NCBI GenBank assembly: GCA_021414115.1
Contig: JAIOPD010000071.1
Span: 88,123 to 152,122, forward strand
Reading direction: 5' to 3'
DNA length: 64,000 nucleotides
Source: Planctomycetia bacterium
GTDB taxonomy: Bacteria; Planctomycetota; Planctomycetia; Pirellulales; UBA1268
A program made the translations under genes and the position numbers. Shown in pieces: positions 38,433 through 47,071 of the stretch (its first letter is position 1; each line of letters begins with the position of its first letter). Below the pieces are notes generated by a model. The model was not told where the DNA came from, ran no database searches, and saw nothing but the letters and a program-made list of their open reading frames with translations.

Positions 38433-40094
38433 ATGCCCCCGCCGCCTGCTGGCAACTCACACCAGCCGCCCGTACGAGTTATGGCGTTACACGCGCTGGC
38501 CTACTGCAGGCGGCTCTTCTACCTCGAAGAGGTGGAGGAAATCCGTGTTGCTGACAGCCGGGTCTTCGCCGGTCGTCACCTGCATACCGCTCTAGAAGCC
38601 AACGAAGAAGGGGAATCCGTCTCACTGGAACTGGCCTCCGATAGTCTGGGGCTTGTCGGCAAGACAGACTGCATTCGCCGTAGGGACGGGTCGTACTTGC
38701 CTTATGAGCACAAGCGCGGCAGGCCCGCGCGCGCAGCCGACAACAGCCCTCAGCCGTGGCCGTCAGACCGCCTGCAAATCATCGCGTATGCGGTATTACT
38801 GGAAGAGGCTTTCAACCAGCCAATCACTGAGGGCCGCATACGCTATCACGCGGCAAACGTAACCGCCCGAGTATCTATCGACACACAAGCTCGGTCTGAC
38901 CTTGAGAATGCCATAGCGGATGCCCAGCAGCTTCGCGAGACGGTGGACCGGCCGCCGATAACCGACAACCCTCGTCTATGCGAGAAATGTTCGCTCGCTC
39001 CGGTCTGCCTGCCTGAGGAAGTGCGGCATGATCGGGAGCCTGAGCGTGATCCATTACGCCTGTTCCCGCCTGATCGAGACGGTACGACCCTCCATGTCGT
39101 CGGACATGGCACGAACGTCGGTGTCTCAGCCGATGCGATTGTGCTAAAGAAACAAGATGGTTCGAAGACCAAACTTCCCGCCCGAGGAGTAGAGTCGGTT
39201 TTGCTCCACGGGTTCAATCAGATCAGCACGCAGGCAATCCGTAAGTGCGTCGAGCACGGCATCGGCGTTCACTGGTTGAGTGCGAGTGGTTATCACACTG
39301 CGAGTTTGGTGCCAACCGCTGGGCAGGTGCAGCGACGGATTCGACAGTACCAGGCACTCACTGCCGAAGAGACCTGCCTTCGACTCTCCCGGAAGTTGGC
39401 GGCCGCCAAGGTCGAAGGTCAGTACCGTTACTTGATGCGGGCCAGCCGCGGTGACGACGAAACCAGATCGACGATTCAACGGTCGCTGAACGGCATACAG
39501 CCTTTGCTGGCCGATGTCCACAACTGCCCGTCCCGTGACACGCTCCGCGGTTTGGAGGGGTCGGCTGCCGCACATTATTTCACTGCGATCCGCCAGTTGC
39601 TCGGCAGACAAGTCCATGCCGATCTTCGAGCTACCGACCGTTCGCGCCGCCCGCCAAGGGATCGATTCAACGCCCTGCTGAGCTACGGATACGGCCTTCT
39701 GCACACAGCTGTGATGCGCGCTGTACTCGCGTCTGGGTTGGAGCCGGCCATTGGATTCTTCCACACCCCCCGGAGCGCCGCCTACCCGCTCGTACTTGAC
39801 GTGATGGAGCTCTTCCGAGTCTCACTATGGGACATGCCGCTGGTGGGGTCGCTAAACCGCGGGCAGTGGGACCCAGACGCCGACTTCGTTGTCACCGCTG
39901 CCAAGACATGGCTGAGTGAGGTGGGACGGACGAAGGCTATCGGGCTTTTCGAGGACCGGCTTCAGGAGACCTGGAAGCACCCGGTGTTGAACTACTCGCT
40001 CAGCTACGCACGCAGCATAGAACTGGAGGCAAGGCTGCTGGAGAAAGAATGGACGGGCGAGCCGGGACTGTTTGCCCGAAGCCGCCTCAGATGA
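38433..40094 (+). CDS. cas4-cas1: Cas4-Cas1 fusion protein
   Basis: N-terminal Cas4 (YCRRLFYLEE, LPYEHKRGR, C-terminal CxxC 'LCEKCSLAPVC') fused to Cas1 ('GVESVLLHGFNQISTQAIRKCVEHGIGVHWLSASG', 'NALLSYGYGLLHTAVMRAVLASGLEPAIGFFH'). Confidence 0.95.
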   Translation: MPPPPAGNSHQPPVRVMALHALAYCRRLFYLEEVEEIRVADSRVFAGRHLHTALEANEEGESVSLELASDSLGLVGKTDCIRRRDGSYLPYEHKRGRPARAADNSPQPWPSDRLQIIAYAVLLEEAFNQPITEGRIRYHAANVTARVSIDTQARSDLENAIADAQQLRETVDRPPITDNPRLCEKCSLAPVCLPEEVRHDREPERDPLRLFPPDRDGTTLHVVGHGTNVGVSADAIVLKKQDGSKTKLPARGVESVLLHGFNQISTQAIRKCVEHGIGVHWLSASGYHTASLVPTAGQVQRRIRQYQALTAEETCLRLSRKLAAAKVEGQYRYLMRASRGDDETRSTIQRSLNGIQPLLADVHNCPSRDTLRGLEGSAAAHYFTAIRQLLGRQVHADLRATDRSRRPPRDRFNALLSYGYGLLHTAVMRAVLASGLEPAIGFFHTPRSAAYPLVLDVMELFRVSLWDMPLVGSLNRGQWDPDADFVVTAAKTWLSEVGRTKAIGLFEDRLQETWKHPVLNYSLSYARSIELEARLLEKEWTGEPGLFARSRLR

Positions 40095-40113
40095 ATCAAC
40101 CAGAGGGGTGCTC

Positions 40114-40413
40114 ATGCCCGACGCCAAATGGTGGCTCGTATGCTATGACGTGCGTGACGACAAGCGATTGCGAAAGTGCGCACAACATATGGAGGGATAC
40201 GGCAACCGACTTCAGTACTCGGTGTTCCGCTGTTGGCTGACACCGCTTCAAGTGGAGCGGTTGCGATGGGAACTTACGAAGAAGCTGGCCGTTGAAGACG
40301 AGGTGCTCTTCATTCCGTTGTGCGACCGATGCGTGAGCGGTGTAGCAGGAATTTTCGCCCGTGATCGCCCAACTGAGTGGGCCGAACAGCCGCCCCGCCA
40401 TACAGTTGTATGA
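40114..40413 (+). CDS. cas2: CRISPR-associated Cas2
   Basis: 'WWLVCYDVRDDKRLRKCAQHMEGYGNRLQYSVFRCWLTPLQVERLRWEL'. Confidence 0.95.
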   Translation: MPDAKWWLVCYDVRDDKRLRKCAQHMEGYGNRLQYSVFRCWLTPLQVERLRWELTKKLAVEDEVLFIPLCDRCVSGVAGIFARDRPTEWAEQPPRHTVV

Positions 40414-40655
40414 AACAATCATGCACCTCTCGCTGTTCGACCGACTAACTCCGGAAAAGCAACGCAACCCCTTCCACAGCAAGGGGGGTCGCCATGTGCC
40501 GATCCTCTCAGACGCATGAACGGCGGGAATCCGCGGGCTGGTCGTTGGAAAAGGTTGTGGCCGGGGCGGAGTCGGCCATCGTTCCGTGCCCATTAACAGA
40601 TGCTTGAAAGTAGTCGATTTTCTGCCCACGAAAGCAAGGACTTTAGAGGTGGGCT
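40414..40655. promoter_or_regulatory. Candidate CRISPR leader between cas2 and first repeat
   Basis: Only non-coding segment between cas2 and the array; orientation unproven. Confidence 0.4.
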
Positions 40656-42666
40656 ATGAATCGATCAGTGACGCCCCCGGGCGTTGAGCACACAACTATG
40701 GCCGGGGCCGCAACCAGGCGTACGACATGAATCGATCAGTGACGCCCCCGGGCGTTGAGCACGACGGCATCACGCTCACCGACGCGGAGCGGGAGGCATG
40801 AATCGATCAGTGACGCCCCCGGGCGTTGAGCACATCGGTGTCTTGTAGGGCTGGTATTTCGGCTTCCAGATGAATCGATCAGTGACGCCCCCGGGCGTTG
40901 AGCACCCGAGTCGCTTGGCAAGCCTGTAGCCAGTGACCTATGAATCGATCAGTGACGCCCCCGGGCGTTGAGCACGCGTCAGCGTGGACGACCGCCGCGG
41001 TCGGCATCCAATGAATCGATCAGTGACGCCCCCGGGCGTTGAGCACGTCAGGGCCATCGGCTGCACGCTTTCAGCTCCAGATGAATCGATCAGTGACGCC
41101 CCCGGGCGTTGAGCACTTCAACGATTCAACGCACCACCCCGATCGCGGCATATGAATCGATCAGTGACGCCCCCGGGCGTTGAGCACAACGGCGTGCCGA
41201 ACTTGGCCGCGAACGTGGTCACATGAATCGATCAGTGACGCCCCCGGGCGTTGAGCACAAACGCCCCGGCTGGCGATCCTCCGGCGGTTGCCCGATGAAT
41301 CGATCAGTGACGCCCCCGGGCGTTGAGCACTCGCTTGACCTATGTCAACTTGCCGAGATCGGCTGATGAATCGATCAGTGACGCCCCCGGGCGTTGAGCA
41401 CTTGAGCACGCCCCAGCGGGCAACGTCGGCCCCTGTATGAATCGATCAGTGACGCCCCCGGGCGTTGAGCACTCGCGGACTGTGATCCCCTCGCGCTGGA
41501 GCAGGGTATGAATCGATCAGTGACGCCCCCGGGCGTTGAGCACTGTGGGAGCGAGCCGGCGGAACTACTAGCGTTCCGGATGAATCGATCAGTGACGCCC
41601 CCGGGCGTTGAGCACATCGGGCCGGCGAAGGTCGAGGCGCCACGGGTCTCATGAATCGATCAGTGACGCCCCCGGGCGTTGAGCACATGAAATCCCGCGT
41701 CTCCGTCCGCACCGCCTGGCCGATGAATCGATCAGTGACGCCCCCGGGCGTTGAGCACTCGCCGTTGAGCAGAAGGGCCGATAGCTTCGCGTCATGAATC
41801 GATCAGTGACGCCCCCGGGCGTTGAGCACCTGCGGCCTCCTCGGCGGTCCGTTCGTCGGGACGGATGAATCGATCAGTGACGCCCCCGGGCGTTGAGCAC
41901 AGCCAACCACCGCTGACTGACGCCTACCTCACGCCCCCGGGCGTTGAGCACACGCAAAATCCACGCGGCTACCCACTGGCTGACGAATGAATCGATCAGT
42001 GACGCCCCCGGGCGTTGAGCACGCGATCCTGTGGCGATGGCTGACGGCAATCCTCACCATGAATCGATCAGTGACGCCCCCGGGCGTTGAGCACATCTGC
42101 GCCCAGTCGGCGACCGTGAGGGGCTCGCGATGAATCGATCAGTGACGCCCCCGGGCGTTGAGCACTGGTTCAAGGCCAAGGGCGGCGACACTGAGGCCCG
42201 ATGAATCGATCAGTGACGCCCCCGGGCGTTGAGCACACCGGACGATTGAGCTTTGCCGCTACACGATCCGCATGAATCGATCAGTGACGCCCCCGGGCGT
42301 TGAGCACACGGTTCGGCCGCACGTCCTCGTCGTGTGCCCGCAGGATGAATCGATCAGTGACGCCCCCGGGCGTTGAGCACTCAAGAACGACGGCGACGGT
42401 CTGCGGAGCGTCTCGCATGAATCGATCAGTGACGCCCCCGGGCGTTGAGCACAGCAGCGAGCAATTCGGCGCGACGCCGTCCGAGATATGAATCGATCAG
42501 TGACGCCCCCGGGCGTTGAGCACCCGGGCCTGATTCGGGCACACAACCTGCCCGAGCGAATGAATCGATCAGTGACGCCCCCGGGCGTTGAGCACAGATA
42601 CCACGCCGTGCCGTCACGCGCGATGGCACAATGAATCGATCAGTGACGCCCCCGGGCGTTGAGCAC
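40656..42666. CRISPR. CRISPR array: 28 full 36-bp repeats ATGAATCGATCAGTGACGCCCCCGGGCGTTGAGCAC plus one 5'-truncated repeat; 28 spacers of about 34-37 nt (one 30 nt)
   Basis: Repeat starts read at 40656, 40727, 40798, 40870, 40940, 41011 ... 42560, 42631; truncated unit at 41931-41951; hairpin ACGCC-CCCG-GGCGT in the repeat. Confidence 0.98.
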
Positions 42667-42898
42667 CCGCCTGCGGTGAAGCACACCTCCAAGCTGATCA
42701 CGTCATATCCACGGTTCTTCTAAAGCTGTCTCGCCACCTAAATCCCCGCCCTTCAACGACCATCTTCAGTGAATGGAAAAATAGCCACCAGCAGGTCGAG
42801 CGCACTCTCCGTCTTTAGCCGCTGAGTTCTTCAGCCGCCCAAAGTCTTTTCCTCGACTGTGGTCCTCGCATGCAACTAGGGGACCTACCCACATACGG

Positions 42899-43242
42899 AT
42901 GCACGTCACAGTGATTCCGATTTTCTAGTCCCGCTACCCCCCGAGTTCTGAGCCTCCTGAGCATATCTACCGCTACACGATCGGCTCGAGGCTCTGTCAG
43001 ATGTTCAACTCCAACGCCATCAAGCGCACGGCCGCCAAGATTACGCCACATGACAAGCTGGTCGCGTGTTTCAGCACATCGGGCCAGTGGGATCCGACCG
43101 CAACGAAAGTCCCAGTACCGGACATGCAGGGCCAGATCGAGACGGCCAAGGCCCAAGGCGGTGTCGTCCGAATCGCAGTCCCGGGAATGTGCGCACCGTA
43201 TGTGTTTCCGCACCTGCCCATGATCGCCGGCACGAGCCCACG
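42899..43242 (+). pseudogene. Decayed, C-terminally truncated copy of the ART-like protein encoded at 43941-44465
   Basis: MHVTVIPIF*SRYPPSSEPPEHIYRYTIGSRLCQM...ITPHDKLVACFSTSGQWDPTATKVPVPDMQGQIETAKAQGG aligns with the intact copy; TAG at 42926-42928; homology ends near 43242. Confidence 0.85.
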
Positions 43243-43285
43243 ATCTGGCTGGCGGTGCACTATTCGGGAAATGAATGAGACGGGG

Positions 43286-43804
43286 CTACGCCACCCCCAC
43301 CGCCTGATAGGCTCCCAGCACCTCGTCGCTGAAACACGTGAACACGACCTGCGTGACTCTAGTCTCACCGGCGAGATGTTCTCGGACTGTTTTCACGGCA
43401 ATATCCGTGGCGACTTGCAGCGGGAACCCGAATATCCCGGTGCTAATCGCTGGGAACGCGATACTCCGGCAGTCGTGCTCGTCGGCAAGCTTCAGAGCTG
43501 AGCGATACGCAGAGGCCAGTAGGTCTTCTTCGCCTTGACCTCCGCCGTGCCAGACGGGGCCTACGGCGTGAATGATGAATCTGGCCGGCAGGAGAAACCC
43601 GGGCCTAATCCGGGCTTCGTCGGTTGTGCACGGGGCGAGTTTCCGACAGGCGTCTTGAAGCCCCGGCCCAGCTGCTCGAAAGATCGCCCCGCAGACGCCA
43701 CCGCCTTGGGCCAGATGCTCATTGGCCGCGTTGACGATGGCGTCTACGTCGAGCGTCGTGATGTCCGCGATGAGCGCCGTGAGTTGTGGTTCGCTCCAAA
43801 CCAT
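43286..43804 (-). CDS. Macro domain protein (ADP-ribose-binding/hydrolase family)
   Basis: 'ITTLDVDAIVNAANEHLAQGGGVCGAIFRAAG', 'IHAVGPVW', 'AFPAISTGIFGFPLQVATDIAV'. Confidence 0.95.
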   Translation of the reverse strand: MVWSEPQLTALIADITTLDVDAIVNAANEHLAQGGGVCGAIFRAAGPGLQDACRKLAPCTTDEARIRPGFLLPARFIIHAVGPVWHGGGQGEEDLLASAYRSALKLADEHDCRSIAFPAISTGIFGFPLQVATDIAVKTVREHLAGETRVTQVVFTCFSDEVLGAYQAVGVA

Positions 43805-43940
43805 CTCCCGTGCGTCCTTGCTGATATCTACAAAAAGCCGATTTGGCGGGCATATTCCCTGAAGGACGTTCTGCCATCAGGGCTTTGGGGCGGCGTTCTT
43901 CGTCAGGATATCAAAGCCTCCCCTGCACTCGGCTGTCACA

Positions 43941-44465
43941 ATGCAAATCCACGTCACGCTGATTCCCATCTCCAGCACCGACCAGCCCCCTCCCAGCCCC
44001 GATCCGCCCGAGTACGTCTACCACTACACGACGGGCTTGAAACTCAGGCAGATCATCAACTCGGGACACATCCGGCCCACGACTGCCCAAATCGAGCCCC
44101 ACGAGAAACCCGTCGCGTGGTTCAGCACATCTAGCCAGTGGGAGCCGACCGCCACGAAAGTCCCAGTACCGGGCATGCAGGGCCAGATCGAGACGGCCAA
44201 GGCCCAAGGCGGTCTCGTCAGGATCACGGTCCCTGGTACCTGTGCCCCGTACGTCTTTCCGCAACTTCCGCTGATCGCCGGCACGAGCCCAACTGCTTGT
44301 ATTGGCTTGCTTCTGGCCGGCCTCGAACTCGGCAGCGAACCGGACACGTGGAGATTCACGCCCACGCCGGTCCCGACTGCCTTGTTTCACGACGTCGAGT
44401 TCTACGACTTCGCCAGCGACAGGTGGATGGCCATTGATCTGGCCGAACTCTCCTGCCGCAACTGA
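43941..44465 (+). CDS. Hypothetical protein with possible ADP-ribosyltransferase-like (DarT/DUF2971-like) N-terminus
   Basis: 'EYVYHYTTGLKLRQIINSGHIRPTTAQIEPHEKPVAWFSTSSQWEPTATK' resembles the YHyTs..L..IlesG.I pattern seen in ART-fold toxins. Confidence 0.55.
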   Translation: MQIHVTLIPISSTDQPPPSPDPPEYVYHYTTGLKLRQIINSGHIRPTTAQIEPHEKPVAWFSTSSQWEPTATKVPVPGMQGQIETAKAQGGLVRITVPGTCAPYVFPQLPLIAGTSPTACIGLLLAGLELGSEPDTWRFTPTPVPTALFHDVEFYDFASDRWMAIDLAELSCRN

Positions 44466-44496
44466 TTCCCAACTCCCTCTCTCAAAAGGAGCCCCC

Positions 44497-44685
44497 ATGA
44501 CCATCGTCGGGGTGATTCTGTCCATCTTGGCCGCGGGCTTGGCGTTCTTGCTCGCCCGCGAAACCAAGCTCCGTCGGGCCCTTCAGGCTCTCTGCACCCG
44601 GCTCCTGGCCCGGCTCGTCGACACCCAACGCCGGCACTTTTCCGCTCATTCCGCAACCAACCGATCCCGTCCCCGCAGGAGATGA
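44497..44685 (+). CDS. Small single-TM protein
   Basis: MTIVGVILSILAAGLAFLLARETKLRRALQAL... Confidence 0.45.
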   Translation: MTIVGVILSILAAGLAFLLARETKLRRALQALCTRLLARLVDTQRRHFSAHSATNRSRPRRR

Positions 44686-44692
44686 CTGACCT

Positions 44693-45460
44693 ATGAATGC
44701 CTTGACCGGTTTTCTGGGCACGCTGTTCTGGGCCCTGCTCGCTCTCGCCCAGTTCGTGGCGGGCCTCCTAATGCGGGTGTTCATGGTCGTGCTCTGGCTG
44801 TGCTGGCCGCTTCTGATCATGGGCTTCCTGATCGCCACGGCCCAGTCTGCCGAAGCAGGCTGGTTCTCTTGGCTCTGGGGCTCTGATACGGAGCAGCTCG
44901 AACACTCACTGGAGGTCGCCCAGGAAGCCGCCCGGGTCGCGAGCCAGGCTGCCGAGGCACAGGCCCGGCACGCGGCGGCCCAAGCAGACCAGAACTCAAA
45001 GCTGGCGGAAACACTTGGCCAGCTATCGAGCGAGCGGAGCAACCTCGCCGACCATCTGCATGCCTTGATGGAATTCGGCCTGAAGGATTCGCAGTGGGCC
45101 GCGGCGATCAATGCCAGCGGGCCCCTGTTGGTCTGCATCACGGCGATCATCGTGGCCGGCTTGGCTCTCTGGCTCGTTGGTCGACCTGGAGAGAGCCAGC
45201 AGTCGGCGAAGCTAGCCGAGACCGTGGACCTGCTCATGGAAGAGATCGCCGTCTACAGGTCCGCGGACGACAGGCAGAACTACGGTTCCAGGCGGCTGTT
45301 GGGGCCGCGGGCTGCAAATCACACGACAGCCCTTGCACGGTTCGCGATTCCGGTGGGCCACGATCCCGAAGAGCCGACCTGGGAAGACGAGTTGCCTCCG
45401 GACGACGCTGACCCGGATGAGTCGCAACCAGCCAGCGACTCCGGACCGCTGCCGTTCTGA
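44693..45460 (+). CDS. Hypothetical membrane/coiled-coil protein
   Basis: N-terminal TM helices, then 'EVAQEAARVASQAAEAQARHAAAQADQNSKLAETLGQL' coiled coil, then another TM. Confidence 0.6.
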   Translation: MNALTGFLGTLFWALLALAQFVAGLLMRVFMVVLWLCWPLLIMGFLIATAQSAEAGWFSWLWGSDTEQLEHSLEVAQEAARVASQAAEAQARHAAAQADQNSKLAETLGQLSSERSNLADHLHALMEFGLKDSQWAAAINASGPLLVCITAIIVAGLALWLVGRPGESQQSAKLAETVDLLMEEIAVYRSADDRQNYGSRRLLGPRAANHTTALARFAIPVGHDPEEPTWEDELPPDDADPDESQPASDSGPLPF

Positions 45461-45537
45461 CGCCCGAGCCCCTGAAGACCAGCCTCGGACCATGAATTCA
45501 ATCCCCGCTCTATGACAACAAAAAGGAGACCCCGGCC

Positions 45538-45906
45538 TTGAGCCACATCGTCGAGATCAAAACTGAAATACGGGACGAGGCGGCGGTGAAAGCCGCCTGT
45601 GCCCGCCTGAATCTCTCCCAGCCCGAACACAAGACCGTCCGGCTGTACAACGCCACCGCGACCGGCCTGTGCGTCCAGCTTCCCCAATGGCAATACCCCG
45701 TCGTGTGCAACCTCCAGACCGGCCAAGTGAGCTACGACAACTTCAACGGCCACTGGGGCGAGCAGAAGCACCTGAACGCGTTCCTGCAGGGCTACGCCGT
45801 CGAGAAGGCCAAGATCGAGGCCCGCAAGAAGGGCCACTCGGTCACTGAGAGCCAGCTGCAGGACGGCTCGATCCGTGTCACCGTTCGTGTGGGAGGTGCC
45901 GCCTGA
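45538..45906 (+). CDS. DUF1257 (Ycf35-like) protein
   Basis: 'SHIVEIKTEIRDEAAVKAACARLNL...VVCNLQTGQVSYDNFNGHWGEQKHLNAFLQGYAVEKAKIEARKKGHSVTE'. Confidence 0.8.
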   Translation: MSHIVEIKTEIRDEAAVKAACARLNLSQPEHKTVRLYNATATGLCVQLPQWQYPVVCNLQTGQVSYDNFNGHWGEQKHLNAFLQGYAVEKAKIEARKKGHSVTESQLQDGSIRVTVRVGGAA

Positions 45907-46121
45907 TGAGCACCCCCACCAGCACCAGCGAGAAGAAGATCGAGATCACGGTCTCGCCCGAGGGCACTGTGAGCATCAAGACCTCGGGATTCACCGGCGG
46001 CTCCTGCCGGGGTGCCACGCGGGACATCGAGCGGGCCCTTGGCGTATCCGGCCGCGAGAGCCTGCTGCCCGAGTTCTACAACCAGACCGGGGCCGGCGAG
46101 CAGCTCCGGCAGGGCCACTAA
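45906..46121 (+). CDS. DUF2997 family protein
   Basis: 'KKIEITVSPEGTVSIKTSGFTGGSCRGATRDIERALG' immediately after the DUF1257 gene. Confidence 0.8.
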   Translation: MSTPTSTSEKKIEITVSPEGTVSIKTSGFTGGSCRGATRDIERALGVSGRESLLPEFYNQTGAGEQLRQGH

Positions 46122-46134
46122 GGGCGGGCTCCAC

Positions 46135-46212
46135 GGCGGCGGCGAATTCACCGCCGCCATGAATCTGGGCGTGGATGGCGGAAATGGACTCGTTTCCGCC
46201 ATCTATCCCAGC
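46135..46212. other. Tandem strong hairpins (46135-46158 and 46164-46212) between DUF2997 and the next gene
   Basis: GGCGGCGGC-GAATTC-ACCGCCGCC, then GATGGCGGAAA-TGGACTCG-TTTCCGCCATC (11-bp perfect stem) with outer CTGGG/CCCAG. Confidence 0.7.
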
Positions 46213-46260
46213 CCGGCCCGGCCGCCACCACCTCCCCACCCCAGGATTCAGAAGTCTATG

Positions 46261-46683
46261 CCCACCCCCAACACTCCAGCAGACCCCGGCGACGAGTTCC
46301 GGCAGATCATTGCCCAGTTCCGTCAGGCTGAGCAGGCACGCATGGACGACGCCAAGAAGCGGCTGCGGACCCAGGTTCTTCCCCGGCTCGTACAGCAACG
46401 GGTCGCCAACATTGAGGCGGCCTACAGCGGCTTCGGTGACTCGGGGGCGATCGACGGGCTCCAGTTTCGAGACGCAGCCGGACAACGAGTGGACCGAACG
46501 ACCCTGCCCCTGGAGGTCATCGAGCAACTGGAAAACTGCATTTACGAGTTCCTGCCGGCCGGCTTCGAGATCAACGACGGCGGCCAAGGGTCCGTGCTGA
46601 TCGAGACCCTGACGGCCAAGGTCACGATCCAGCATCAGAACTACACCGAGCCCCGCGACAGCACCCGGGAGTTCACGCTCTGA
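46261..46683 (+). CDS. Hypothetical protein, DUF6878-like
   Basis: 'YSGFGDSGAIDGLQF...PLEVIEQLENCIYEFLPAGFEINDGGQGSVLIETLTAKVTIQHQNY'. Confidence 0.6.
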   Translation, partial: PTPNTPADPGDEFRQIIAQFRQAEQARMDDAKKRLRTQVLPRLVQQRVANIEAAYSGFGDSGAIDGLQFRDAAGQRVDRTTLPLEVIEQLENCIYEFLPAGFEINDGGQGSVLIETLTAKVTIQHQNYTEPRDSTREFTL

Positions 46684-47021
46684 TGGCACATCCCTATCAC
46701 CACGCTGTGTCGTCGGCCAAGAAATACGGCGGCGAGCCAGACGAATACATCCGGCTGCACGAATGGCTCGACGGCAGCAAGGCCCACCTGGCTGACTTCC
46801 GGCACCGTGCGCTACGGCATCACAGCGAGGGCATCTTCATGCTGGAGGCCCTGTTTGGCGCCACCATCACGCTCTCGACCGGCAGGGTTGTCCCAGTCCG
46901 AGTCATCGGCGAGCAGCACGTCCTCGAAGACCTCGGCCGGATTCCCACTGTGGCTGACTGGCTGGGAAAGATTCAGCCCGAGCGTTGGATGTTGGGGAAA
47001 AACAGTGGGGAGCAGGCATGA
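46683..47021 (+). CDS. Hypothetical protein, DUF6915-like
   Basis: 'MAHPYHHAVSSAKKYGGEPDEYIRLHEWLDGSKAHLADFRHRALRHHSEGIFMLEALFG'. Confidence 0.65.
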   Translation: MAHPYHHAVSSAKKYGGEPDEYIRLHEWLDGSKAHLADFRHRALRHHSEGIFMLEALFGATITLSTGRVVPVRVIGEQHVLEDLGRIPTVADWLGKIQPERWMLGKNSGEQA

Positions 47022-47071
47022 GCCTGCTCCCCACTCCATCAACCCGCACTCGATGACCGACTCCGACGGCT

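Noticed and set aside
40736-42701. Minus-strand ORFs repeating 'CSTPGGVTDRF / AQRPGASLIDS' and a plus-strand ORF at 42300
   Set aside because: Translations of the 36-bp CRISPR repeat and spacers, not genes
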